Assembly (NCBI GenBank): GCA_002353285.1
Contig: DEJJ01000022.1
Span: 139,179-177,546 of the forward strand
Origin: Porphyromonadaceae bacterium UBA2751
Lineage (GTDB): Bacteria; Bacteroidota; Bacteroidia; Bacteroidales; Muribaculaceae
Direction of reading: 5' to 3'
DNA: 38,368 nucleotides
The notes under the pieces were generated by a model. The model was not told the DNA's origin. It saw nothing but the letters and a program-made list of their open reading frames with translations, and did not search any database. The translations under genes were made by a program, and so were the position numbers. Shown piece by piece: positions 19,539 to 28,572 of the stretch; the first letter of the stretch is position 1, and every line of letters starts with the position of its first letter.

Positions 19539-19575
19539 AATAAAGGTTTCAAGTCGATGACAAGAAACCCTTATT
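19539..19575. terminator. Bidirectional hairpin between convergent genes
   Basis: AATAAAGGTTTC pairs with GAAACCCTTATT with one mismatch. A-rich and T-rich flanks on both sides let it serve the macroglobulin gene on plus and HU on minus. Confidence 0.65.
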
Positions 19576-19599
19576 TTGTTAAAACTGCTAACAAATAGC

Positions 19600-19872
19600 T
19601 TATTTAACTTTCTTAGCAAGTTCAGCACCAGCTTTGAACTTAACGACCTTCTTAGCTGGGATAGTGATCTTCTCGCCAGTGGCTGGGTTAACACCCTGAC
19701 GTTTCTCTTTCTTAACAACGTCGAAAGTGCCAAAACCGATGAGAGCAACCTTGTCGCCCTTACCAAGAGCTTTCTCTACTGCGCAAATAGTTGCCTCGAG
19801 AGCAGCCTTTGCCTGAACCTTAGTCAATTTTGCATCGTTAGCAATAGCGTTTACTAAATCTGTTTTGTTCAT
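19600..19872 (-). CDS. HU-family DNA-binding protein
   Basis: The 90-residue protein is a typical HU nucleoid protein that bends and compacts DNA as a dimer. It starts MNKTDLVNAIA, has the ALIGFGTFDVVKKEKRQGVNP beta-arm region with the conserved Pro at the arm tip (NPATGEKITIPA), and ends VVKFKAGAELAKKVK. Length and motifs are standard. It is a monocistronic gene with a promoter at 19,927-19,934. Confidence 0.97.
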   Translation of the reverse strand: MNKTDLVNAIANDAKLTKVQAKAALEATICAVEKALGKGDKVALIGFGTFDVVKKEKRQGVNPATGEKITIPAKKVVKFKAGAELAKKVK

Positions 19873-19926
19873 AATAATTGTTGATTAAATTGTTAACAAA
19901 TAAAGTTTTGAATGCTTTTAACATCG

Positions 19927-19934
19927 CAAATATA
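19927..19934 (-). promoter_or_regulatory. HU gene promoter (-7 TATATTTG)
   Basis: The minus strand reads TATATTTGCG about 55 bases upstream of the HU ATG. Confidence 0.55.
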
Positions 19935-20126
19935 GATAAACAAAAACATTCAACAAAAAAAAATGGAACAATTTTTATATTTTTTATTAAAAAAGGTCAT
20001 TTTTCAGCCCTATAATGGTGGTTTTTCGTGTTTTTGCTATAAATTTGTCGTGTCTAATCTCAATAAGTTAGAAAATGATGATGCTCTATAGGTGAGCATG
20101 AGAATATTACAATGATTTTTTAGAAA

Positions 20127-20879
20127 ATGGAAACAAACAATCGATGGAGTGCAATAATGCCTCCCGTCACCAAGCATCTAATAATCGTCAACGTGATAGT
20201 GTGGATGGCGACCATAGTGTTGAAGATGCGTGGCATTATTGACTTAGACAGCCTTCTGGGCCTTCACTTTTGGCAAGGAAGTGATTTTCACATCCACCAG
20301 TTTTTTACTTACATGTTTATGCACGACTCGAGTGGATTCTCTACTGGAATGAGTCACATATTCTTCAACATGTTCTCGCTGTGGATGTTTGGAATGTTGC
20401 TTGAGCGTGTGATGGGTGCAAAGCGCTATCTGTTTTTTTACATTACCTGTGGCCTGGGCGCTGCATTGGTGCAGGAGGTTGTGTGGCAGTTCTCGTGGGC
20501 CAATATTCTTGCCAGCATCAACAATGTGCCCACTGCCGAGATTGAGAATGCGATAGCAGTAGGGCAGATTGATGGCCGCTTCCTTAATGAGTTTTATAAT
20601 AATCTCATCACGGTGGGTGCTTCGGGGGCAGTGTTTGGCATCTTGCTTGCCTTTGGCGTACTGTTCCCAAACTTGCCCATGTATATCATGTTCATTCCCA
20701 TTCCTATCAAGGCAAAATGGATGGTTTTAGGCTATGGCGCAATAGAGTTGTTCTTCGGTGTGACTGGCACTATGGACAATGTTGCCCACTTTGCTCACTT
20801 GGGGGGTATGCTCTTTGCCGCACTGATATTATTCTACTGGAAGAAGAAGGGCGTATTTGACCGTTATCATGAGATTTGA
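20127..20879 (+). CDS. Rhomboid-family intramembrane serine protease
   Basis: The 250-residue polytopic protein has about six membrane segments. The catalytic serine lies in GASGAVFG (S166) and the histidine in AHLGG (H224); HIFFNMFSLWMFG is the conserved helix-2 motif with the oxyanion-supporting H and N. Rhomboids cleave transmembrane substrates inside the membrane. A loop between helices 3 and 4 (about 115-160) is longer than usual. It overlaps the next rhomboid gene by 11 bases, so the two are likely made together. A weak TAAATTTG at 20,040-20,047 could be the promoter. Confidence 0.95.
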   Translation: METNNRWSAIMPPVTKHLIIVNVIVWMATIVLKMRGIIDLDSLLGLHFWQGSDFHIHQFFTYMFMHDSSGFSTGMSHIFFNMFSLWMFGMLLERVMGAKRYLFFYITCGLGAALVQEVVWQFSWANILASINNVPTAEIENAIAVGQIDGRFLNEFYNNLITVGASGAVFGILLAFGVLFPNLPMYIMFIPIPIKAKWMVLGYGAIELFFGVTGTMDNVAHFAHLGGMLFAALILFYWKKKGVFDRYHEI

Positions 20880-21792
20880 CGAAATAAAGAATAGGTATAA
20901 TGCAGCCTCGTTGCTGATGCGGTTGATCTACATCAACATTGGGGTGTTTGTTGTGCTGCGTCTTGTGGGCGTGTTGTCGTTCTTGGGCACAGGCAGCACC
21001 AGTGGCTTGCTGCAATGGGTGGAGTTGCCAGCCAGCTTGCCGTTACTGCTGCGCCGGCCGTGGACTGTGATTACCTATATGTTCTCACACTACGGCTTGC
21101 TGCACATTTTGTTCAACATGTTGTGGCTCTACTGGCTGGGTCGCATCTTCATGGAGTTTTTCACACCCCGTCAGTTGGGCGGTCTCTATGTGCTTGGTGG
21201 CATTGGGGGAGCGGTGCTTTACATCGTTGCCTATAACTTGCTCCCGGCTCTTGATTCAACTCATTCGTTCATGCTTGGGGCATCGGCTTCGGTTATGGCC
21301 ATTGTGATAGCTGTGGCTGTGTATCGACCAGATTACCAGATAAACCTGCTTTTCATTGGTGGAATATCGTTGAAGTGGGTGGCTATAGGCACAGTGTTTA
21401 TCGACCTGATAGGCATTGAGGGTACCAACGTGGGTGGCCACATAGCCCACATGGGTGGCATGCTCGTGGGCTTGTGGTTTGGAATGGCGATAAGGCGCGG
21501 TCATGACATCACGTCGTGGATTAACAGCTGTATTGATGCTGTGGTGTCGATTTTCAAGAAACAACCATCTCACAAAGCATGGAGACCTGCTGGTGGAAAA
21601 GCCTTTGACAAAGAAAGCGGCAAGGCCAGCAAGCAGTCGACAACATCTAGCTCTGAAGCGGGTGGAAAAGCATCATGGAATCTCGACGAACAACGCCTCG
21701 ACGACATCTTGGGCAAGCTTAAGCGTTCGGGTTATGGAGCGTTGAGTGATGAGGAGAAAGAATTTCTGTTTAACGCATCTCGCAAGCGATAA
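20869..21792 (+). CDS. Rhomboid-family protease with C-terminal cytoplasmic tail
   Basis: From the ATG at 20,869 the product has 307 residues. It has six hydrophobic helices with HILFNMLWLYWLG in helix 2, GASASV with the catalytic serine at about 139, and GGHIAHMGG with the catalytic histidine. A 95-residue hydrophilic tail follows, rich in K, S and G, ending in LDEQRLDDILGKLKRSGYGALSDEEKEFL, a short conserved-looking helical motif found at the C-terminus of Bacteroidetes rhomboids as I recall. A TTG start at 20,857 is less likely. It is 6 bases upstream of the next gene. Confidence 0.94.
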   Translation: MRFDEIKNRYNAASLLMRLIYINIGVFVVLRLVGVLSFLGTGSTSGLLQWVELPASLPLLLRRPWTVITYMFSHYGLLHILFNMLWLYWLGRIFMEFFTPRQLGGLYVLGGIGGAVLYIVAYNLLPALDSTHSFMLGASASVMAIVIAVAVYRPDYQINLLFIGGISLKWVAIGTVFIDLIGIEGTNVGGHIAHMGGMLVGLWFGMAIRRGHDITSWINSCIDAVVSIFKKQPSHKAWRPAGGKAFDKESGKASKQSTTSSSEAGGKASWNLDEQRLDDILGKLKRSGYGALSDEEKEFLFNASRKR

Positions 21793-21798
21793 CTATCT

Positions 21799-22923
21799 AT
21801 GAAAGGTCTCAAACTGGGCAAAATCACAATCAAGGCAGTGTTGCTTTTCATCACCGTGGTGATGGCTGTGACGATGCTTGTGGCTGCCTGGGGAGGACTT
21901 GTTGACCCTGGCGAGAGCCGGCTACTGCCCCTTGCGACCTTGGCAATGCCCATGGTGCTGCTCGTTAATGTGCTTGTGGCAATATTGTGGATTGTTATGC
22001 TCAAGTGGAAAGCTGCGCTTATTCCACTTGTTGCCATTGCTGTGTCGTGGAGCCCAGTGAGTAGTGTATGCCCGGTTAATATATTTGCTAGAAATGAGAC
22101 TGGTTGCGACTCTACCTTCAGGGTGATGTCGTTTAATGTTGCAAACTTTGGTCCTTATAACCCAAGTAATCATAACCCATCACTCTCGATGCGCTATATC
22201 CTTGATCAGGATGCCGATTTTGTTCTTCTTCAGGAAGGCTCGCAGGAGCGCGATTACTTGCAACTGTCGAACGTGACGATGATGCGCTCGGAGCTTGAGA
22301 GTAAGTATCCCTATCACAGCGATGGCAATCGTGACTTGATGATACTGTCGAAATATCCCTACACCGTTGTGCCGCACTCGGCCTCGGACCTCTCGGTTAA
22401 GAATCACGAGCATGTGTATGCCAAGGCATTTGATATTGAATTGCCAGGTAGAAGACAATTGCGAGTGCTGAACTTGCACCTGCGATCAATAGGCATGGGT
22501 GAGAGCGACAAGAACCTCTATGACAGCATCACTAAGCATGGTGTCGACGTGAAAAGGCGCAGCGAGTTGAGGCGAATCAAGAGTTCGCTTTTCGACAAGC
22601 TCACCAATGCCTTTGCGCATCATGCCGAGGAGGCAGTGGTAGTGCGAGCGCTCATTGATGAGAGTCCTGGCAACCTAATAGTGTGTGGTGACTTTAACGA
22701 CACCCCTTCGTCCTATTGCTATCGTACCATCATGGGTGACGACCTGCGCGACACCTTTAAAGAATGTGGCAATGGAATCACCTGGACCTTCCACGACCGC
22801 CGCATGCTGTTCAAGATTGACCACATCCTATATCGTGGCGACATGGAGGCGATTGACTGGTGTCGTGACAAGGCAGGCGACAGCGACCATTACCCGCAAG
22901 TGGCAACCTTCGTTTGGAATTAA
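21799..22923 (+). CDS. Endonuclease/exonuclease/phosphatase-fold membrane protein
   Basis: The 374-residue protein has two or three N-terminal membrane segments (about 10-90), then an EEP domain facing outward. The motifs are in order: MSFNVANFG (metal-binding Asn), VLLQEGS (metal-binding Glu), RVLNLHLRS, VCGDFNDTPSS (catalytic Asp/Asn), and SDHYPQVA (catalytic His). EEP enzymes cut phosphodiester or phosphomonoester bonds in nucleic acids, lipids or inositol phosphates; the substrate here is unknown. It follows the rhomboids closely and precedes the peptidase by 27 bases. Confidence 0.93.
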   Translation: MKGLKLGKITIKAVLLFITVVMAVTMLVAAWGGLVDPGESRLLPLATLAMPMVLLVNVLVAILWIVMLKWKAALIPLVAIAVSWSPVSSVCPVNIFARNETGCDSTFRVMSFNVANFGPYNPSNHNPSLSMRYILDQDADFVLLQEGSQERDYLQLSNVTMMRSELESKYPYHSDGNRDLMILSKYPYTVVPHSASDLSVKNHEHVYAKAFDIELPGRRQLRVLNLHLRSIGMGESDKNLYDSITKHGVDVKRRSELRRIKSSLFDKLTNAFAHHAEEAVVVRALIDESPGNLIVCGDFNDTPSSYCYRTIMGDDLRDTFKECGNGITWTFHDRRMLFKIDHILYRGDMEAIDWCRDKAGDSDHYPQVATFVWN

Positions 22924-22950
22924 CAACTAATTACTAATAATTAACAGCTT

Positions 22951-25077
22951 ATGAGAAAGACAATTATTTCATTACTCGCCCTGGTTGTCATGGCTATGCC
23001 AGCAGCGGGCAAAACACCTAAGAAAGTGAAAACCAACGCTAACGTGAATCCTTTCATGACGGAGTATACAACTAAGTATAAGATTCCGCCATTTGAGTCA
23101 ATCAAGTATGAGCACTACCTTCCAGCTCTTGAAGAGGGTATTAAGCAGCACAATGAGGAAATCAACAAGATTGCAACCGTTAAGATGGCTGCCAACTTTG
23201 ACAACACAGTGCTGGCTCTCGACAACAGTGGAAAACTTTATAATAAGGTGTGTGCTGTGTTTGTAGCTCTCAACGAGAGTGATGCAACTCCCGAGCTGCA
23301 GGCTATTGCCGAGAAGTTCATCCCCATGATGACCACTCACAACGATGAAATCTACATGAACGATGCCCTTTTTGCTCGCATCAAAGACGTGCGTGCCAAT
23401 GCCGATAAGCTTGGGCTTGACGCGGTTCAGAAGCGACTCACCGAGAAATACTACAAGCGCTTCGTGCGCAAGGGTGCTTTGCTCAATGCCGAGCAAAAAG
23501 AGGAACTCAAGAAAATCAACCAGAAGGAGTCGGAGCTTATGCTCGCTTTTGGTAAGAACATCATGCATGACATGAGCGAGTGTGTTATTTATGTTAACGA
23601 CAAGAGCCAGCTCTCGGGCCTCTCACAAGAGGTAATTGACGGTGCTGCCGAGCTTGCAAAGAAACGCGGCAATCCCGGGTGGGCATTCACTGCCACCTCG
23701 AGCACCCGCTTGGCTGTGCTCAACGATGCTGATAATCGCGACCTGCGCGAGAAAATGTACAAGCTCTACACCACAACAGCCAGCCACGGCGACGCTTGGG
23801 ACAACAGCAAGAACATCAACGAGATACTGAAGTTGCGCCAGCGCAAGGCTAAACTGCTTGGATTCCAAACCTATGCCGACTATGCCTGCGACCCTGTAAT
23901 GGCCAAGACCGTTGAGAACGCCGAGGACCTGCTCATGCAGATTTGGCGTCCTGCCATCAAGAAAGTTGACCAAGAGGTTGCCGACATGCAAAAGTATGCT
24001 AACGCTCACGGAGCCAACTTCAATATCGAGCCCTGGGACTACTATTACTATGCTGGCAAGGTGAAGGCTGAGCGCTACAGCTTCAGCGAGGATGAGGTGC
24101 GTCCTTATTTTGAGCTCAACAGCGTTGTGAAGAATGGCATCTTCTATGTTGCCAATAAGCTCTATGGTATTACCTTCACTGAGATTAAAGATGCTCCCAA
24201 GTATAATCCTGAGGTTACTGTCTATGACGTGAAGGATGCTCAGGGCAAGCATTTGGCTGTGTTCATGACCGACTATTTCCCACGTGCCACTAAAGCTCAG
24301 GGTGCATGGATGAACGAGATGCAAAGCGCCTACAACTATAATGGTGTGGTAGAGCGTCCCATCGTCTACAACGTGGGTAGCTTCAATCCCCCAACTAAAG
24401 ACACCCCATCGTTGCTCTCAATCGACCAGGTTGAGACCGTGTTCCATGAGTTTGGTCACGCCCTTCACGGCATGATGACTCAGGTGGCTTATCGTGGACT
24501 TGCTGGAACTAACGTGGATCGCGACCTCGTGGAAATGCCATCGCAAATCAATGAGCACTGGATGCTTGTTCCCGAAGTTCTCAAGAACTATGCTAAGCAT
24601 TATAAGACTGGTGAGGTGATTCCTCAAGCCCTTGTCGAGAAGCTTATTGAGTCGTCGAAGTTCAACCAAGGCTTCATGACCACCGAGCTCGTGGGAGCCG
24701 CATTGCTCGACATTGAATGGCACAAACTTGACTGGTGCGACGACATCGATGTAAAAGCCTTTGAGCGTTCGGTAGCTAAGCGCTTGCGCATGCCCAAGAT
24801 TATTGAGTATCGCTATCGCAGCCCTTACTTCAAGCACATCTTCAACGACGAGCAGTATGCTTGTGGTTACTACACTTACTTGTGGTCGCAAGTGCTTGAG
24901 GCCGACGGTTGGGAGCGCTTCCAGCAAGAAGGCCCCATGAATGTGAATGTGGCAAACGACTATTGCCGCTACATCCTTGAGGCTGGCGACACCCAGGATG
25001 CCATGGAGCTTTACAAGAAGTTCCGCGGCAAGGAGCCCGATGCTAAGGCTCTCCTACGCCTGCGTGGACTCGAGTAA
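22951..25077 (+). CDS. M3-family metallopeptidase (dipeptidyl carboxypeptidase-like)
   Basis: The 708-residue protein has a signal peptide (cleavage near MAMPAAGK) and the M3 zinc site HEFGHALHG (H499, E500, H503), with E528 in VEMPSQ as third zinc ligand. LLSIDQVETVFHEFGH and the FKHIFNDEQYACGYYTYLWSQVLEADGW C-terminal region are characteristic of the Dcp/oligopeptidase A group. The predicted role is trimming short peptides in the periplasm. It is the last gene of a cluster with the rhomboids and the EEP protein, and a strong terminator follows. Confidence 0.97.
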   Translation: MRKTIISLLALVVMAMPAAGKTPKKVKTNANVNPFMTEYTTKYKIPPFESIKYEHYLPALEEGIKQHNEEINKIATVKMAANFDNTVLALDNSGKLYNKVCAVFVALNESDATPELQAIAEKFIPMMTTHNDEIYMNDALFARIKDVRANADKLGLDAVQKRLTEKYYKRFVRKGALLNAEQKEELKKINQKESELMLAFGKNIMHDMSECVIYVNDKSQLSGLSQEVIDGAAELAKKRGNPGWAFTATSSTRLAVLNDADNRDLREKMYKLYTTTASHGDAWDNSKNINEILKLRQRKAKLLGFQTYADYACDPVMAKTVENAEDLLMQIWRPAIKKVDQEVADMQKYANAHGANFNIEPWDYYYYAGKVKAERYSFSEDEVRPYFELNSVVKNGIFYVANKLYGITFTEIKDAPKYNPEVTVYDVKDAQGKHLAVFMTDYFPRATKAQGAWMNEMQSAYNYNGVVERPIVYNVGSFNPPTKDTPSLLSIDQVETVFHEFGHALHGMMTQVAYRGLAGTNVDRDLVEMPSQINEHWMLVPEVLKNYAKHYKTGEVIPQALVEKLIESSKFNQGFMTTELVGAALLDIEWHKLDWCDDIDVKAFERSVAKRLRMPKIIEYRYRSPYFKHIFNDEQYACGYYTYLWSQVLEADGWERFQQEGPMNVNVANDYCRYILEAGDTQDAMELYKKFRGKEPDAKALLRLRGLE

Positions 25078-25098
25078 ACACAATTTAAACCTAATATT

Positions 25099-25144
25099 AA
25101 TTTGTGATGCATAATCCTTTCTAAGTGATTGTGCATCACAAATT
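25099..25144 (+). terminator. Intrinsic terminator after the M3 peptidase
   Basis: AATTTGTGATGCA pairs perfectly with TGCATCACAAATT (13 bp, 20-base loop), followed by TTGTT. Confidence 0.75.
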
Positions 25145-25166
25145 TTGTTAATACTTGTGGCTTTGA

Positions 25167-25198
25167 TTTGGTGATTAAATAGTAAAAAGGTAATTTTG
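25167..25198 (+). promoter_or_regulatory. Promoter of the small secreted protein gene
   Basis: TTTG at 25,167-25,170 and TAATTTTG at 25,191-25,198 are separated by 20 bases, a close match to the Bacteroidetes consensus. This also argues against the GTG at 25,198 as a start codon. Confidence 0.7.
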
Positions 25199-25221
25199 TG
25201 AAACCTCAAAATTATTGCGTT

Positions 25222-25590
25222 ATGAAAACCAAATTGCTCATATCTTTGGCGCTTGCATCTACAGTTTGTGTGGGTGCTATGACAAGCGAGAATGACTCTT
25301 GCCCGGTTAATCAAGATTCTGTCCAGGTCAGTGCTGATTCTACGCAATTATCCGATCCGGCCCAAGGCTATATTTTTGACAGAGACACCACAAAAGGGTG
25401 GATTGTAAACCATTGTTACGTGCCACCAGCAAATTTACGATTTAGGCCACTTACCTTTACCCATATTGATGGCAAAAAAGTCTTTCGTCAGCCTCAATGG
25501 AAGATGCTTATACATAGAGATACCTGCGGGCGAGTAGATTCATGTGGACGATTAGAAAGCAAGTCCTGGAACTTTATTATCAGTGATTAA
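25222..25590 (+). CDS. Small secreted protein of unknown function (122 aa)
   Basis: The ATG at 25,222 is followed by a clear signal peptide (KTKLLISLALASTVCVGAM). The mature part has about 100 residues, with several cysteines, a serine/aspartate-rich linker and a short aromatic motif GWIVNHCYVPPANLRFRPL. No known domain is recognised. It is a single gene between two terminator hairpins, with its own good promoter. Confidence 0.7.
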   Translation: MKTKLLISLALASTVCVGAMTSENDSCPVNQDSVQVSADSTQLSDPAQGYIFDRDTTKGWIVNHCYVPPANLRFRPLTFTHIDGKKVFRQPQWKMLIHRDTCGRVDSCGRLESKSWNFIISD

Positions 25591-25601
25591 AGTTAAACAA
25601 T

Positions 25602-25635
25602 CAAGGTCGTTACCAGCACGCTGGTAACGACCTTG
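25602..25635. terminator. Bidirectional hairpin between convergent genes
   Basis: CAAGGTCGTTACCAG pairs perfectly with CTGGTAACGACCTTG (15 bp, loop CACG). It sits between the small secreted protein on plus and the DUF4252 gene on minus. It lacks a long T-run. Confidence 0.75.
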
Positions 25636-25662
25636 TGATTTCAGTGCACGGCACAGGTGGTC

Positions 25663-26232
25663 TCATATGGCATCCTTGTCGTCAAGGATTGTAACGGTGG
25701 TTTTGCCATTATTTGGTGTGTCCTCGGGGGCTGGTTTGTCGTCGCGCAGTTCCTCCTCAATATCGTTCACGTCCTCCATACTGAACTCTCCAAGCAGCTG
25801 CAGCACAATGAGCTGACGGTCGTGCTCATTAATGACAAGCACTGCCTCATTAAATTTTTCGTTTCCAGCAGGCCTGCCATAAATCGCTATCTTCTCTTCC
25901 TTGTTGGAGCTGGAGCGGAAGAGCACTGAGTAATCTTTGGGCTTGTCAAGGTCCTTTAAAATCTTCTGAGCCTTTTTCACTGCTTTCTTCTTGCTGGTCA
26001 TGATAAATTGCATGCTTGTCACCTTCTTGAGCAATCCAGTGGGAATGGGAGTTGCCTTGAGGATGCTATTGTCGCCCATGCTGCTCAACCCCTTTATCAT
26101 GAATGCTGGCAGGTATTGTGCGTACACATCGTCGAGCTCTGCCACCTTGTCAACGGGGCTGGTTTGAGCTGTTGCCACAAGACTAATCAATGCCAGTGTG
26201 GCAACGATAAATATTGATTTCATTCTGCTCAT
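25663..26232 (-). CDS. DUF4252 family protein
   Basis: The 189-residue protein has a signal peptide (IFIVATLALISLVATAQ). The body resembles the Bacteroidetes DUF4252 family: a helical region with LLKKVTSMQFIMTSKKKAVKK, then a KDYSVLFRSSSNKEEKIAIYG strand pair and LIVLQLLGEFSMEDV. Its end is acidic and proline-rich. The function is unknown; members are secreted or lipoproteins of the envelope. A promoter lies at 26,274-26,281. Confidence 0.8.
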   Translation of the reverse strand: MSRMKSIFIVATLALISLVATAQTSPVDKVAELDDVYAQYLPAFMIKGLSSMGDNSILKATPIPTGLLKKVTSMQFIMTSKKKAVKKAQKILKDLDKPKDYSVLFRSSSNKEEKIAIYGRPAGNEKFNEAVLVINEHDRQLIVLQLLGEFSMEDVNDIEEELRDDKPAPEDTPNNGKTTVTILDDKDAI

Positions 26233-26273
26233 TTTTTTCTACAGTTTTTGTTAATAAAAGCGTTTAGGAATGG

Positions 26274-26281
26274 CAAATGTA
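26274..26281 (-). promoter_or_regulatory. DUF4252 gene promoter (-7 TACATTTG)
   Basis: The minus strand reads TACATTTGCC about 42 bases upstream of the ATG at 26,232. Confidence 0.5.
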
Positions 26282-26384
26282 GTGTATTTTTTGGCAAAAG
26301 AGTCTTTTATAAGAGTTATTATTTCGTAATTAACAATTTTTTTTATACTTTAGCGCACTGAAAACCAAAGATATTATCATTACT

Positions 26385-27215
26385 ATGAACCGATATATTG
26401 CTTTTTGTGCCATCGTAGTGATGCTGATTTTGTCCCTGACCGGCTGTTCGGGCAATGACAGGCAGGTGGCAGGTGGCGAGGTGATAATGGCGACCGACTC
26501 GGTGGTTGAGACAGGGGCGTTCAGGAAGAGCAACGGCGAGATGTGCCAGATGAAAGTTACGCTTGTAGTTTCTTATCCGCAGTCCTACAAGGACTCGGCC
26601 ACTGTTAAGGAACTGCAGCAACTGTTTGGTGCCACTATGCTCAATGCTCCTAAAGGTACATCTTCAATCAAGGAAGCGATGAAGCGATATGCTCAAGCTT
26701 TAGTTAGCCAGGATTCGCAGCCAGCCAGTGGCGATAGCCTGAGCATGGATGCCGATGAGATTGATATCGACCGTTTCGAACCACACATCGCTATCAAGGT
26801 GGTGTATGACGATAATGACGTGCTAACCTTTTGTCGCGAGGAGACTATCGCCAAGAATGGGCAAAACACCTCGATGTCGCATCACTATGTGAGCTTCGAC
26901 CTGCAAAACATGAAGCGCATCACCCTCAGCGACATGTTCCGTGACGACAGCTACGACAAGATCACAGCGCTGCTCAAGGCAAAGCTAATTGATGATAAGG
27001 GAGTGAGCAACGAGGATGAACTCAATGATCTGGGCTACTTCAACCTTCCCAACTTGAGTGTGACTGGCAACTTCTTCTTCACCAGCCGCGGCGTGACATG
27101 GAGCTACGACTCGAGTGTGATAGCGGTGGCATCGGTGGGGGAACCCACTATAAGCATCGATTATAGCGATCTTGAGCCTTACTACAGCGACAATTCTATC
27201 TTAAAACGAATGTAA
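26385..27215 (+). CDS. RsiV/DUF3298-family lipoprotein
   Basis: The 276-residue protein has a lipoprotein signal with lipobox LTGC near residue 21, so it is probably anchored in the envelope. The C-terminal half matches DUF3298: SHHYVSFDLQNMKRITLSDMF, a VTGNFFFTSRGVTWSYD strand region, then IDYSDLEPYY near the end. Domains of this type occur in anti-sigma factor RsiV and in lysozyme-binding proteins; a specific ligand cannot be read from the sequence. It heads a likely operon with rsmG (13-base gap) and the hydrolase gene. Confidence 0.85.
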   Translation: MNRYIAFCAIVVMLILSLTGCSGNDRQVAGGEVIMATDSVVETGAFRKSNGEMCQMKVTLVVSYPQSYKDSATVKELQQLFGATMLNAPKGTSSIKEAMKRYAQALVSQDSQPASGDSLSMDADEIDIDRFEPHIAIKVVYDDNDVLTFCREETIAKNGQNTSMSHHYVSFDLQNMKRITLSDMFRDDSYDKITALLKAKLIDDKGVSNEDELNDLGYFNLPNLSVTGNFFFTSRGVTWSYDSSVIAVASVGEPTISIDYSDLEPYYSDNSILKRM

Positions 27216-27228
27216 CTATCAAGCAAGC

Positions 27229-27849
27229 ATGGATTTCATTAATAAATATTTCCCAGAGCTCACAGCCACGCAGCGGGAGCAGTTCAGCACAATGTTGCGC
27301 CTCTATCCTGAGTGGAACGAGAAAATCAACGTGATTTCACGCAAGGACATTGATAACCTTGAGATTAATCACATTTTGCACTCGCTTGCACTCGTGAAAT
27401 TTGTGAAGTTCACGCCAGGTACTACAGTTATGGACTTGGGTACTGGTGGTGGCTTCCCTGGCTTGCCGCTAGCCGTTTATTTTCCTAATGTGAAATTCCA
27501 CCTTGTTGACCGCATTGGCAAGAAACTCAAGGTTGCACAGGACATTGCTCAGCAAGCTGGCTTGAGCAATGTTACCTTCCAGCACGGCGATGTGCTTGAG
27601 GTGAAAGATAGGTTTCACTTTGTGGTGAGCCGTGCTGTGATGCCGCTGCCCGACATGGTTAAACTCGTGCGCCGATTTATCTCGGCCGATAACCATAATG
27701 CCATACCCAATGGCCTGCTGTGCCTTAAGGGTGGCGAACTTGAGCAGGAGTTGGCCCGCTATCGCAACCAGGTGCTCGTCGATGACATTAGCAGTTATTT
27801 CAAGGAAGACTTTTTCAAAACCAAGAAGATTGTCTATCTGCCAATTTAA
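27229..27849 (+). CDS. rsmG: 16S rRNA (guanine-527-N7)-methyltransferase RsmG
   Basis: The 206-residue protein has the RsmG signature: WNEKINVISRKD (about 29-40), HILHSLALVKF, the SAM-binding loop DLGTGGGFPGLPLAV (from residue 69) and FHFVVSRAVMPLPDMV. It methylates G527 of 16S rRNA using S-adenosylmethionine. Length and motifs are standard. It lies between the lipoprotein and the hydrolase genes with short gaps. Confidence 0.96.
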   Translation: MDFINKYFPELTATQREQFSTMLRLYPEWNEKINVISRKDIDNLEINHILHSLALVKFVKFTPGTTVMDLGTGGGFPGLPLAVYFPNVKFHLVDRIGKKLKVAQDIAQQAGLSNVTFQHGDVLEVKDRFHFVVSRAVMPLPDMVKLVRRFISADNHNAIPNGLLCLKGGELEQELARYRNQVLVDDISSYFKEDFFKTKKIVYLPI

Positions 27850-27861
27850 ATCTAAACAAAA

Positions 27862-28500
27862 ATGAAGATTTCGCGATTTACGATGAACCCCTTCGGCATG
27901 AACTGCTACATCTTGTGGAGCGGTCCTGGGGGCAGATGCATAGTCATTGACCCAGGCATGATGATGCCAAGTGAGAAGGATATGATCACTTCATTTATCG
28001 ATGGCAACAACCTCACTGTTGAGCATGTGCTGCTCACTCATTGCCATGTGGACCATGCCTGTGCGGCACGATGGCTGGCAACGAAATGTGGCGTGCCAGT
28101 CGAGGCTGGTGCGCAGGAGGCTCCAGTAGCCGAGTTGATGCCGCAGCAAGCAGCGCGATTTGGTCTTAAAATAGATTCTACTCCCTTGGTCATCGACCAT
28201 GTGCTTAGCGAGGGTGACGTTATAGATTTCGGCGGTGAAGAAATCCAAGTGCTTGAGACTCCTGGTCACTCGCCAGGGTCGCTTTCGTTTTACTGCCCAT
28301 CGAGCTCAGTGATTTTCACTGGGGATGTGGTGTTCCAGAGTAGCATTGGGCGCACCGACTTGCTTGGTGGTTCCTACTCGGTTCTCATCAATAGCATCAA
28401 AACCAAAGTGATGACCCTCCCGCCCGACACCGTTATCGCTCCAGGCCATGGCGACACTACGACGGTGGCCGACGAGAAGGTCTACAACCCCTACCTGTAG
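27862..28500 (+). CDS. Metallo-beta-lactamase-fold hydrolase (glyoxalase II-like)
   Basis: The 212-residue protein has all the metal ligands of the fold: THCHVDHA (H60, H62, D64, H65), TPGHSPGS (H136), FTGDVVF (D155) and PGHGDTT (H196). It resembles the YcbL/glyoxalase-II-like hydrolases that cleave thioesters, possibly S-lactoylglutathione analogues; the substrate is not certain. It follows rsmG by 12 bases. Confidence 0.93.
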   Translation: MKISRFTMNPFGMNCYILWSGPGGRCIVIDPGMMMPSEKDMITSFIDGNNLTVEHVLLTHCHVDHACAARWLATKCGVPVEAGAQEAPVAELMPQQAARFGLKIDSTPLVIDHVLSEGDVIDFGGEEIQVLETPGHSPGSLSFYCPSSSVIFTGDVVFQSSIGRTDLLGGSYSVLINSIKTKVMTLPPDTVIAPGHGDTTTVADEKVYNPYL

Positions 28501-28511
28501 ATGATTTCCAG

Positions 28512-28572
28512 TCATAATTCACGGTATAGGTACATATATTAGTTGAAGTCGATAAACTGTGATGAATTATGA
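28512..28572 (+). promoter_or_regulatory. Inverted repeat spanning the start codon of the second macroglobulin gene
   Basis: TCATAATTCA at 28,512-28,521 is the perfect complement of TGAATTATGA at 28,563-28,572, which includes the ATG at 28,569. If both arms are in the mRNA they could pair and hide the start codon. The 41-base loop makes this uncertain. Confidence 0.4.

Noticed and set aside
20857..20868. TTG start for the second rhomboid
   Set aside because: An ATG 12 bases later gives a normal short overlap with the first gene.
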